Origin: an uncultured Bacteroidota bacterium
Lineage (GTDB): Bacteria; Bacteroidota; Bacteroidia; UBA4408
Direction: 5' to 3'
Assembly: GCA_903831265.1 (NCBI GenBank)
Contig: CAIKXD010000276.1
Location: forward strand, 25,162-89,161
DNA: 64,000 bases
Position 1 is the stretch's first letter; each line of letters opens with the position of its first letter. Below, one piece after another: positions 1-9,418 of this stretch. The position numbers and the translations under genes were made by a program. The notes beneath the pieces were generated by a model. The model was not told where the DNA came from and did no database searches. It saw only the letters and a list, made by a program, of their open reading frames with translations.

Positions 1-257
1 AACATAAAAAAGCAGTCATAAATGTTGATTTTCTGATGATATCTATTTTCAAAACTTTTTATCAATGTTGCATTTTTTTGACAAAGTAATTATTTTTTTC
101 TAATAAATAATAATTGGTTTAACAAGTTTGCAGAAAAAAACGGATTGATTATTGTCACATAAACTGAATTAATAAAACACCCCGAAAAAAAATTGAAAAG
201 CTACATCGACATTAACATCTTCTAAAACAATTGAAATAATAAAAATAATTAGAATTG

Positions 258-287
258 TTGTAAAATGAATCTCAATTTCTAAGTTTG
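258..287 (+). promoter_or_regulatory. Bacteroidota-type promoter: TTG (258-260), 19 nt, TAAGTTTG (280-287)
   Basis: Matches the TTTG / TAnnTTTG consensus upstream of the GH20 gene at 331. Confidence 0.45.
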
Positions 288-330
288 TAAATCATCTTTT
301 GCCTAATCAAATCTTGCATTTTAATTTTTC

Positions 331-2613
331 ATGAAAACAATACAATTTACTATCCTCTTTTGCATATTTATGTTTATTCATAAAGTTAATTGCAAAGCAC
401 AAGTAAACATTATCCCCTACCCTGCTAGTGTTGATATAATGCATGGCGCATTTAAACTAGATAAAAGCACAAGCATTGTGTTGATTGATGATATTTTAAA
501 TATTAATCAACTTGAAGTTGAACAATTTAATTTGTGGATATTACAACATTATGGATTCAAACTAAATCAAACAAATAACTTAAAAGATAATCAAAACATT
601 ATTCAAATTCGTTCAGAAAAAACAGAAACCGAAAAATATGAACTCAACATACAAGGCAATAAAATTGCTATAAAAGCAAGTGGTGAAGGGCTTAAAAATG
701 CTTTTGAAAGTTTAAAGCAATTGATGCATGCTAATAAAAAAGAGAATGTATTTTCAATTCCTGCCTGCTTTATTATTGATAGTGCAGGTTTTCAATGGCG
801 TGGCATGCATTTAGATGTGAGCCGTCATTTCTATGATAAAGCATTTGTAAAAAAATATATTGATTATATAAGTATGTATAAAATGAATGTATTCCATTGG
901 CATTTAACCGATGATCAAGGTTGGCGTATTGAAATTAAAAAGCATCCAAAACTCACTGAAATTGGCGCTTGGCGTAAGGGAAGTATGATTGGACATTATA
1001 ACCAACATCAGTTCGACACCCTGCGTTATGGTGGTTTTTATACGCAAGATGATATCAAAGAAATTGTTGCTTACGCGAAACTAAAACATGTAACAATAGT
1101 GCCTGAAATTGAAATGCCTGGTCATGCTATGGCAGCATTGTCTGCTTATCCACAACTTGCTTGCACATCAGGTCCTTTTGAAGTAGAAAAGCAATGGGGC
1201 GTTTTTGATGATGTATTTTGTCCGAAACCCGAAACTTTTCAATTTTTAGAAGATGTTTTAACTGAGGTGATGGCACTTTTTCCTGGCGAATATATTCATG
1301 TAGGTGGCGATGAATGCCCAAAGGAGCGTTGGAAAAATTGCAGCAATTGCCAAAATCTTATAAAAAAAGAAGCACTAAAAGATGAGCATGAATTGCAATC
1401 CTATTTTATTCAACGCATTGAAAAGTTTTTAAATAAAAACAATAAAAAATTAATTGGGTGGGATGAAATATTAGAAGGTGGATTAGCACAAAATGCTGCA
1501 GTAATGAGTTGGCGGGGAACCGAAGGTGGCATTGCAGCTGCAAAACAAAATCATTTTGTGGTGATGACACCAGGCACTCATTGCTATTTCGATCATTATC
1601 AGGGGCATCCAACTATGGAACCTTTAGCTATTGGTGGTTTTACTCCCTTAGAAAAAGTATACAATTTTAATCCTATTCCTAGCGAATTAAATGCATTAGA
1701 AAGTAAATATATTTTAGGCGCCCAAGCCAATGTTTGGACAGAATATATTAATACATCTAAAGAAGTTGAGTATTTTGCAATTCCAAGAATGGCCGCCTTA
1801 GCAGAAGTTTTATGGACACCTATTGAAAATAAAAATCTAACCCGTTTTTTAAATAACATTCAGTCGCATTTTAGTTACCTTGATTTGTATCAAACAAATT
1901 ATGCACCATCCATTTACAATATAAATTATGAAATAAAAAAGGATAGTTTATCCAATCAATTTAATTTAAAACTTAGCAATGTGCTTTTTGATAACAATGC
2001 TCAAATGCCAGGTGATTCAATTGTTTTATTAAAGGACAATAATAAGATTGAATTCTACAAATCTCCAATTGTATTGAATAAGTCATTTCAATTAAACGCA
2101 CAATATCAAAGAAACAATAAATTGCTTGGCAAAGCCTGCCCTATTGTATTCAGTTTTAATAAAGCCACTGGTAAAAACATTAGCTTTAAAGAAGCACCAA
2201 GTAAGTTTTACAACAAAGGCAATTTAACCGATGGGCAAAAAGCTCATTTTCCGCGCATCAATAATGAATGGTTGGCTTGGAGTGGGCAAAATATGGAAGC
2301 TTCATTAAATTTGAATGATGCATCTTTTATTGAAAGTATTGATCTTGGTTTTCTAAAGAACGAGCAAGATTGGATTTACCTTCCGAGCCAAGTTGAAATT
2401 TTTATTTCGCTTGACAATATTCATTTTGTTAAAGTAGATACACAACCCAGCATAAGTGAAATTAATGGGAAATATAATTATCATTATGCGGTAAATAAAT
2501 TAAAAGCACAATACATCAATATCACTGCTACTTGTGCTCCTAATATTGCGACTGGCAAGCCGGGGGAAGGCGAAAGTGCATGGCTTTTTGTGGATGAAAT
2601 TGAAATTAAATAA
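331..2613 (+). CDS. Beta-N-acetylhexosaminidase, GH20, with C-terminal discoidin-like region
   Basis: 760 aa; GH20 motifs GMHLDVSRHF, WHLTDDQGWRIEIKKHPKL, HVGGDECPK; signal peptide. Confidence 0.93.
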   Translation: MKTIQFTILFCIFMFIHKVNCKAQVNIIPYPASVDIMHGAFKLDKSTSIVLIDDILNINQLEVEQFNLWILQHYGFKLNQTNNLKDNQNIIQIRSEKTETEKYELNIQGNKIAIKASGEGLKNAFESLKQLMHANKKENVFSIPACFIIDSAGFQWRGMHLDVSRHFYDKAFVKKYIDYISMYKMNVFHWHLTDDQGWRIEIKKHPKLTEIGAWRKGSMIGHYNQHQFDTLRYGGFYTQDDIKEIVAYAKLKHVTIVPEIEMPGHAMAALSAYPQLACTSGPFEVEKQWGVFDDVFCPKPETFQFLEDVLTEVMALFPGEYIHVGGDECPKERWKNCSNCQNLIKKEALKDEHELQSYFIQRIEKFLNKNNKKLIGWDEILEGGLAQNAAVMSWRGTEGGIAAAKQNHFVVMTPGTHCYFDHYQGHPTMEPLAIGGFTPLEKVYNFNPIPSELNALESKYILGAQANVWTEYINTSKEVEYFAIPRMAALAEVLWTPIENKNLTRFLNNIQSHFSYLDLYQTNYAPSIYNINYEIKKDSLSNQFNLKLSNVLFDNNAQMPGDSIVLLKDNNKIEFYKSPIVLNKSFQLNAQYQRNNKLLGKACPIVFSFNKATGKNISFKEAPSKFYNKGNLTDGQKAHFPRINNEWLAWSGQNMEASLNLNDASFIESIDLGFLKNEQDWIYLPSQVEIFISLDNIHFVKVDTQPSISEINGKYNYHYAVNKLKAQYINITATCAPNIATGKPGEGESAWLFVDEIEIK

Positions 2614-2898
2614 CAATTGGAAATTCTAAATTGGAAATTCTAAATTTTTAATTTTACTCCTATGGATAAGTAAGAGGGCACCATTATAACTTGGGAAAAG
2701 CTTGCGCTGAAACACCATGACGTTTTTATGGATTTAACCCTGTAGGATATAAGTTTATTGCTTGTGGCTAATTGCTACAAAAAAACATACAACAATAATA
2801 GCGCTTGGTTGTGGTCCTAAAAATATCACAAAGCAACTATTAAAGAATAAAAATTCAGATTCCCAATGTTGCTGTAGGTCTGATGCTTGGGTATTATG

Positions 2899-3138
2899 CC
2901 AATTGCATTTATTTTTTAGGCCAACTGAAAAATAAATATGCAATGGTTAATGCTGATACTAACTGAAATTACACCAATGTGATTTATAAATTATACCAAA
3001 AGTTTAAAATCTTATATTGGCAAATGCCGATCGGAAAAAAGTTTGGGACAAATGCCGTGAAACAAATTTAGGCCATTACTTATTTCACATCGGTATTAGT
3101 AAAATAAGGCCATGCTGCAGTTGGACTAAATTGAAAGT
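2899..3138. repeat. Copy A of a dispersed intergenic repeat (hairpin plus conserved tail)
   Basis: Hairpin at 2899-2946 and 42-nt tail 3097-3138 match 63762-63811 and 63835-63876 (tail 36/42). Confidence 0.7.
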
Positions 3139-3193
3139 GTAATCGGTATTATTTGTAAATTTCAATCTTAATGATAGGCTAAGCTCATCAACA

Positions 3194-3229
3194 AAAAATC
3201 CCACATAACAATTGATATGTGGGATTTTT
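3194..3229 (-). terminator. Rho-independent-type hairpin, 14-bp stem AAAAATCCCACATA/TATGTGGGATTTTT
   Basis: Just downstream of the minus-strand CDS ending at 3246. Confidence 0.8.
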
Positions 3230-3245
3230 ACTATAGTTTATAAAT

Positions 3246-6200
3246 TTACTTTTGAATGCTAATTACATTTTTAAGTATGGCTCCATTTGGTTGAATTAAT
3301 TCTATAAAATACAATCCGTTTTCCAAAGTATTTGTATTGATACTTGTTTTATTTTGACCAACACCTATTTGCTCTTTTGTGCTTAACACTTTTCTTCCAG
3401 TATTATCATACATCATTAAATTAGCAGTGCCAGCAACACTGCTATTGAACATAACATTAAAACTTTCTTTGGCAGGATTTGGGTAAATAACCACAGATGC
3501 ACTCGATTGACTTGCAATTCCTGTAACATCTATTAAAGTTACAACTGCATCGTTAGTTAAAATAGGATCATTAAAATCAAAATAGATATTCGCAAAATCT
3601 ATAATTTGAGTTCCCATGGCTAATCCATTGGTTGCATTTATTTTAAAGTTAATAAAACCATGAGAGTTAGGTTCGTCATTAACAGAATCTGGCAGCATGA
3701 TGTTCATAAAACGATAAGTAACCGTATTTCCAATTCTATTTACATCGCATGAATGACTTGAGTTTATCAATTGATAACTATTTACATCAAGTTCAGGCGC
3801 TAACTCATCTATCACAACTACATTATAAGCAGGTGCATTCCCTGTATTTTGAAAATTGATAGTGTAAGTAATTTCCTGATCAGCATTTACTGATGAAATA
3901 TATTGAGTAGCGGCATCTAAAGGATTATTGGTTCTAACTACTAACTTGTTATTAGGATCCCAAGAACCAACAATGGTTTGATGCACTGTATCTGTATTGT
4001 TTGATTGATAATTATCGATACCACTTGTTGGAGTAACCATTACAAATTCGAGCGTTCCGGCACCAAGTTGAATGCCAACCAATGCATTAAAGCTTGTCCA
4101 GATATTGGTACATGAGTTTGGATTGATATTAGCAATAGTCCATGTAATTGTTTGAGTTGTGGTGTTAACTGTTCCAGCAGGTGTTTGATAATTTGGCACA
4201 ATCGCTGGATCGTAAATCATGGTTACTGTGGCTCCAGTTGCACTTGAACCATAATTACACACATTGATATCATACCATGCCGGGAATCCTGGCGTAACTG
4301 TTGTGTGCGGTGTAATCACTACGCTTAAGTCATTCATTCCTGGAGGCATATAAATACCAAAGTTGTTATTGCCATAATTGTAGCCTGGGGCAGCAACATT
4401 TATTTGATATGAAGTTGGCGTTGTAATGGTGCCGCTTGCATAATTCCCTGTAGGCGTATAACTTACGGTGTAATTACCTGGCGTTAACCAAATACTATAG
4501 TTTCCATACCAATCGGTATACATATAATTATTGCCAATTTGAACCAATTGGTATGATAGACCAGATTCACTTCCGTCCATCACACCATTATTATTAGCAT
4601 CTAAAAATACTGTTCCCGTAATTTCAGATGTATTGTTGTACACTCCAAAGTTATTACCACAAATTGTATCATTGGTTCCAACAGTAACTTCATAAAAGGC
4701 ACAAGCACCAGTATCTATTGGAACTGTGAAATTGAGACCACCGCTATTCACAAAATGATATGTACACAATTCAATTTGATAAATTCCGGCAGGTAAATTA
4801 TTGAAATTGTAATTTCCTGAAGCATCGGTATAGGCAATTTGACTTACACCATTACCCCACAAATACAAATATGTACTATCTACTCCTGAATCTCCAGCAT
4901 CTATCACACTGTTATTATTGTTATCATTAAATACATTTCCACAGATTTGTGAAACACCTGGAATACTTACATAAACAGTCATGTAAACTGGGCTGCAACC
5001 CGGAATGCTCATGCTTACCATATAATAGCCACCAACAGTGTATGGATGCATCAATTGAGTTGCACTTGATGTTAGTGGAGCTGAACCATCCCCAAAGTCC
5101 CATGTAGCATTTTGCCCATTTGTTCCATAGGTAATAAATACAACCTGCCCAGGACCTTGATAGGTGTATGTAAATCCATAATTGCAATTTAATCCATACC
5201 AATAACTACAATTTGAAGTGCTACATCCTAAAGCATCCGTTATAGTTACGCAGTAGTTTCCTTGAGCTGTTGGTGTAATCACAGCCTGGTTTGAACCATT
5301 GCTCCAAAGATAGGTATAAGGCGCTGCTCCGTTAGTTACATTAGCAGTCATTGTTCCTGCCAAAGAATCATTTACAACATTTACATATAAATTACAATTA
5401 GGATTGATCACAATGCAATCGTTAGCTGTACATCCAATGGAGTCGGTAACGGTAACACAATAGGTTGTATTTGTTGTAACCATAATTCCTTGGGTAGTTT
5501 CACCAGTTGACCATTGATATGAGTAAGGACCATTGCCACTGTTTACAATTGCGCCTAAATACGTATTGTTTTGATAAGATAAAACTTGTACAGAAAAATT
5601 AGCACATGGATTTGAGGTGTTTACAACTACTGTAGCACAAAATGGTGCACAATTAGCAACAGTCATACAAACATTATAAGTACCACTGTTTAAAAAAGTA
5701 TGTGTAGCTTGTGGTGCTGCACTCGTTATTATTGGAGAGCCGTCTCCAAAATCCCAACTGATAGGTTGATTATTTGCGCCAGCAGAATAAAAAGTAACTA
5801 CACCTTGATTTGGTGTGTTGTAAGTAAAGCCATAGTTGCAATTAGGATTTCCATTTGACCACGCGCAAGCTGTGGCACTACAACCCATAGCATCAGTAAC
5901 TATAACACAATAATTTCCTGCTTGGGTAGGATAAATGATAGATTGTGTTGAATTATTACTCCATAGATAAGTATATGGTCCAGCACCATTGGTAACTATT
6001 GGCGTAATTCCCCCAAGGTTGGTAAGTGTATCTAAGGCTACTGCCATAGTACAATTAGGATTCACAGTGATACAATCAGTTGCAGTGCAACCTAAAGCAT
6101 CGGTAATTGTAACACAAAAAGTGCTTACACCATTGGTTTGTATCCACTGACTTGTATCGCCCGAAGTCCACTGATAAGTAACAGGCAAATTGGCATTAAA

Positions 6201-7040
6201 CACTTCGGCTACTAAAGAGGTATTGTTTTGTACTGATACAATATCAAGTGTTACACCTGAACAAGGCAGCGGCAAATTAACGGTTACATATGCACAATAA
6301 GGTATACATCCAGGCATTGAAATACAAACCTGATAGGTTCCACTTTGAGTGTAGGTATGAGAAAAATAGGTTGCCGCTGTTGTTATTTGCACTGAGCCAT
6401 CACCAAAATTCCAGGTAACAGGCTGATTGTTGGTACCTGCCGTAAAGAAATTTACTGCTCCTTGTGCACCATAATTAAAAGTGTATCCATAATTACAATT
6501 GTTTCCATACCAAAAGTAGCAAGCTGTGGAAGTACAGCCTATGGCATCGGTTACCGTAACACAATAGTTACCTACCGAGTCAGGGCTTAATACTTGCTGG
6601 TTAAAACCATTGCTCCATTGATAAGTATATGGCAATGCGCCAAGGGTTGCAATGGCTGTCATGGTACCTGCAATTGAATCAGAGGCAATAGCAGCAACTA
6701 AATTACAATTACCTCCAGGCACTGAAATTTGTTGGCAAATGGTATCGCCACAATTATTATTAGCGGTGTAGATAATTAAACAGACATCGTAAACACCAGC
6801 ATTTGGAAAGGTTTGAATTGGATTTGGAACAGTTGAAAACTGATTGTTATTGATACTCCAAAAATAACTAGCAATGGTGTCTTGCGATGTTGATGCATTG
6901 TAAAAATACACCAAGCCATTGGGCCCTAGGTTATACGTGTAATTTGCTTGGCATTGCGCTTGAACTTGAGTTTTTACAAGCCCTAATAGGCCAATAAAAA
7001 ACAGCAATAGAAATTTGCTAGAATAATAATTTTTTTTCAT
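3246..7040 (-). CDS. Large secreted repeat protein: PKD and SprB-like repeats, SdrD-B-like modules, DUF11-type region, T9SS type A sorting domain
   Basis: 1264 aa; repeated TW(D/N)FGDGS and YCVT(V/I)TD.(I/L)GC motifs; C-term YPNPAKESFNV...LENGLYFIEL. Confidence 0.88.
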   Translation of the reverse strand: MKKNYYSSKFLLLFFIGLLGLVKTQVQAQCQANYTYNLGPNGLVYFYNASTSQDTIASYFWSINNNQFSTVPNPIQTFPNAGVYDVCLIIYTANNNCGDTICQQISVPGGNCNLVAAIASDSIAGTMTAIATLGALPYTYQWSNGFNQQVLSPDSVGNYCVTVTDAIGCTSTACYFWYGNNCNYGYTFNYGAQGAVNFFTAGTNNQPVTWNFGDGSVQITTAATYFSHTYTQSGTYQVCISMPGCIPYCAYVTVNLPLPCSGVTLDIVSVQNNTSLVAEVFNANLPVTYQWTSGDTSQWIQTNGVSTFCVTITDALGCTATDCITVNPNCTMAVALDTLTNLGGITPIVTNGAGPYTYLWSNNSTQSIIYPTQAGNYCVIVTDAMGCSATACAWSNGNPNCNYGFTYNTPNQGVVTFYSAGANNQPISWDFGDGSPIITSAAPQATHTFLNSGTYNVCMTVANCAPFCATVVVNTSNPCANFSVQVLSYQNNTYLGAIVNSGNGPYSYQWSTGETTQGIMVTTNTTYCVTVTDSIGCTANDCIVINPNCNLYVNVVNDSLAGTMTANVTNGAAPYTYLWSNGSNQAVITPTAQGNYCVTITDALGCSTSNCSYWYGLNCNYGFTYTYQGPGQVVFITYGTNGQNATWDFGDGSAPLTSSATQLMHPYTVGGYYMVSMSIPGCSPVYMTVYVSIPGVSQICGNVFNDNNNNSVIDAGDSGVDSTYLYLWGNGVSQIAYTDASGNYNFNNLPAGIYQIELCTYHFVNSGGLNFTVPIDTGACAFYEVTVGTNDTICGNNFGVYNNTSEITGTVFLDANNNGVMDGSESGLSYQLVQIGNNYMYTDWYGNYSIWLTPGNYTVSYTPTGNYASGTITTPTSYQINVAAPGYNYGNNNFGIYMPPGMNDLSVVITPHTTVTPGFPAWYDINVCNYGSSATGATVTMIYDPAIVPNYQTPAGTVNTTTQTITWTIANINPNSCTNIWTSFNALVGIQLGAGTLEFVMVTPTSGIDNYQSNNTDTVHQTIVGSWDPNNKLVVRTNNPLDAATQYISSVNADQEITYTINFQNTGNAPAYNVVVIDELAPELDVNSYQLINSSHSCDVNRIGNTVTYRFMNIMLPDSVNDEPNSHGFINFKINATNGLAMGTQIIDFANIYFDFNDPILTNDAVVTLIDVTGIASQSSASVVIYPNPAKESFNVMFNSSVAGTANLMMYDNTGRKVLSTKEQIGVGQNKTSINTNTLENGLYFIELIQPNGAILKNVISIQK

Positions 7041-7167
7041 GGTACATTGTTTTAATTACTATCAATACGATTAATACTAATACAATGTTAGTAAAAATTA
7101 CGCTATTTTTAGATTATTAATTTCAACAATTGTTCAGGCTGGAGTATTAACTTTCTACAAGGTAAAC

Positions 7168-8523
7168 CTAGTCGATTTGTTCCTTTTTTATGAAAAGGCA
7201 CAGTATGCCAGCAATAATCATTAATACACCACCCAACACTAACGCATAAACGGCATTGCCTCCAAAAATATATTTTACAATTGGGCCTGAAAATAATGCG
7301 CTTACAATTTGAGGCAGTGTGATGAAAAAATTAAAAATTCCCATAAAAACTCCCATTCTGTTGGCAGGAATGGCTCCAGATAACATCGAATAAGGCATGG
7401 CTAAAATACTGGCCCAAGCAATTCCAATAAATAACATGGGAAAAATCATTGCATTTTTATTGGGCATAAAGTACATTAATATTAAACCAATTCCTCCAAT
7501 AAGCAAAGAAAACATATGTGTTTTTGCATTACCAATTTTTCTTGCAATTCTTGGTATAAATAATGCAAAAATTGCAGAAACCCCGTTGTAAATTCCAAAT
7601 AAAATTCCTACCCAATCGCCTAAATTTTCACTTAATAAGAGTTGTGATTTAGCAAAAGTATCATTTGGATTTTTAATTAGTGCCTCTTTAATAATTTCCA
7701 TAGATGGTAAATCATAAGTATGTTCGCGTAAGGAGGTAGTGGTATACACCCACATGCAAAATAATCCAAACCAAGAAAAAAACTGAATAACGCCCAATTT
7801 CCACATTATTTTGGGTATTCTTAGTTTATCTTTAGTTTTATCTAACTCAACAATTCCTAATTCTATTCGTTCTTGAGGTGAATATTCCTTAGTTTTAAAT
7901 ATTGTCCATAAAATTGCGGCCATAAAAACAATTGCACCAATATAAAATGAGTAAACAACATTGGGTTGCACTTTAACATTGGATAAACTATTTGAAACTC
8001 CAAACCAATTTGTAAGAATCCAAGGAAGAAAAGATCCAATAACTGCTCCAACACCAATTAAAGCCGTTTGTATAGCAAATCCTTTTGTTCCCTGACTTTC
8101 CGGCAAATTATCCGCTACAAGTGCCCTAAAAGGCTCCATTGATATATTAAAGGAAGTATCCATGAGCATTAAGAAAGCAGCGCCTACTAATAACGCAGGA
8201 AAAACACCCGTAAACCTGTCTGCATTGGGCAATAAAACTAATGCAATGCATGCTAATATTGCACCTGCTAAAAAATAAGGTCTTCTTCTCCCTAATGTTT
8301 TAGACCAAGTACGATCACTCCAATATCCAATAATAGGTTGAACGATCATGCCAGTTAATGGTGCAACAAGCCAAAACCATGACAGACTTTCAACATTTGC
8401 CCCATAATCAGTTAAAATACGACTTGCATTACCATTTTGAAGCGCGAAGCCCATCTGAATTCCTAAGAATCCAAAACTCATATTGAATATTTGCCAGAAA
8501 CTTAAGCTTTGTTTTTGTTTCAT
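7168..8523 (-). CDS. MFS/GPH-like (SLC45-type) sugar transporter
   Basis: 451 aa polytopic; GYWSDRTWSKTLGRRRPYFLAGA motif. Confidence 0.88.
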   Translation of the reverse strand: MKQKQSLSFWQIFNMSFGFLGIQMGFALQNGNASRILTDYGANVESLSWFWLVAPLTGMIVQPIIGYWSDRTWSKTLGRRRPYFLAGAILACIALVLLPNADRFTGVFPALLVGAAFLMLMDTSFNISMEPFRALVADNLPESQGTKGFAIQTALIGVGAVIGSFLPWILTNWFGVSNSLSNVKVQPNVVYSFYIGAIVFMAAILWTIFKTKEYSPQERIELGIVELDKTKDKLRIPKIMWKLGVIQFFSWFGLFCMWVYTTTSLREHTYDLPSMEIIKEALIKNPNDTFAKSQLLLSENLGDWVGILFGIYNGVSAIFALFIPRIARKIGNAKTHMFSLLIGGIGLILMYFMPNKNAMIFPMLFIGIAWASILAMPYSMLSGAIPANRMGVFMGIFNFFITLPQIVSALFSGPIVKYIFGGNAVYALVLGGVLMIIAGILCLFIKKEQID

Positions 8524-8570
8524 TTTTTAATCTCCTTTAAAAATTAATCAAGGAGGTAAATGTAATTTTT

Positions 8571-8593
8571 TTGTGTGTACTTTTTACACTTTA
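8571..8593. promoter_or_regulatory. Candidate operator GTGTAC-TTT-TTACACTTTA
   Basis: Same geometry as the perfect palindrome at 28418-28440; about 60 bp upstream of the MFS gene. Confidence 0.45.
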
Positions 8594-8678
8594 AATATTT
8601 TTTTAAAAAAAATGGAGTTCTTTTTTTATTTTTCGATGCTAAATCCTTATTATTACCCATTAAAAATGAAAGACTTTT

Positions 8679-9395
8679 ATGTCTGCTAACAAGTTTGAGT
8701 TTAAACAATTTGCTATAAGCCAATCAAAATGTGCAATGAAAGTAGGCACCGATGCGGTATTGCTTGGTGCTTGGGTAGAAATTAATGAGGCGCAAAACAT
8801 TTTAGATATTGGCACAGGAACAGGTGTAATTGCCCTCATGCTTGCTCAAAAAAGTAACGCATCCATTATTGCGCTTGATATAGATGCCATGGCATGCGAA
8901 CAGTCAAGAGAAAACATTAAAAATTCGCCTTGGCCAAGCAGCGTTAGTGTATTAAATGAATCGCTTCAGCAATTTGCAGCAGCGCAGCAGGTTAAATTCG
9001 ATTTAATTGTTAGTAATCCTCCTTTTTTTATTGATGCCTACAAATCGGCCGAAGAAGCCAGGAACCAAGCAAGACATACAGATCAATTACCTTTTATTGA
9101 TTTGGTTAAATGCTCTATTCAACTGCTCAATCCCAACGGTAGAGTTTGTATTATTTTACCTACCAAAGAAAGTTTAAAATTTAGAGAACTTGCAGCTGCA
9201 AATAATCTTTATCTCACAAAAATTACACATGTAAAAACAACACAATATAAAGACGAAAAAAGACAACTTTTGCAATTTGAGTTAATCAATAAAAAACTTG
9301 TTGAGCAAACCCTTGTTATAGAGCAAGAAGAAAGGCATTGTTATAGCCAAGAATATAAAGAACTAACCAAAGATTTTTACTTATCCTTTAAATAA
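8679..9395 (+). CDS. trmN6: tRNA1(Val) (adenine(37)-N6)-methyltransferase-like
   Basis: FKQFAISQSKCAMKVGTDAVLLGAW and ILDIGTGTGVIALMLAQ; SNPPFF N6-MTase motif. Confidence 0.88.
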   Translation: MSANKFEFKQFAISQSKCAMKVGTDAVLLGAWVEINEAQNILDIGTGTGVIALMLAQKSNASIIALDIDAMACEQSRENIKNSPWPSSVSVLNESLQQFAAAQQVKFDLIVSNPPFFIDAYKSAEEARNQARHTDQLPFIDLVKCSIQLLNPNGRVCIILPTKESLKFRELAAANNLYLTKITHVKTTQYKDEKRQLLQFELINKKLVEQTLVIEQEERHCYSQEYKELTKDFYLSFK

Positions 9396-9418
9396 AATAA
9401 ATTAAATTCAAATACATA

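Noticed and set aside
2650-2890. Stretch upstream of repeat copy A that looks faintly like a decayed coding region (IIALGCGPKNITKQLLKNKNS)
   Set aside because: Too short and interrupted to name any gene; no family recognised.
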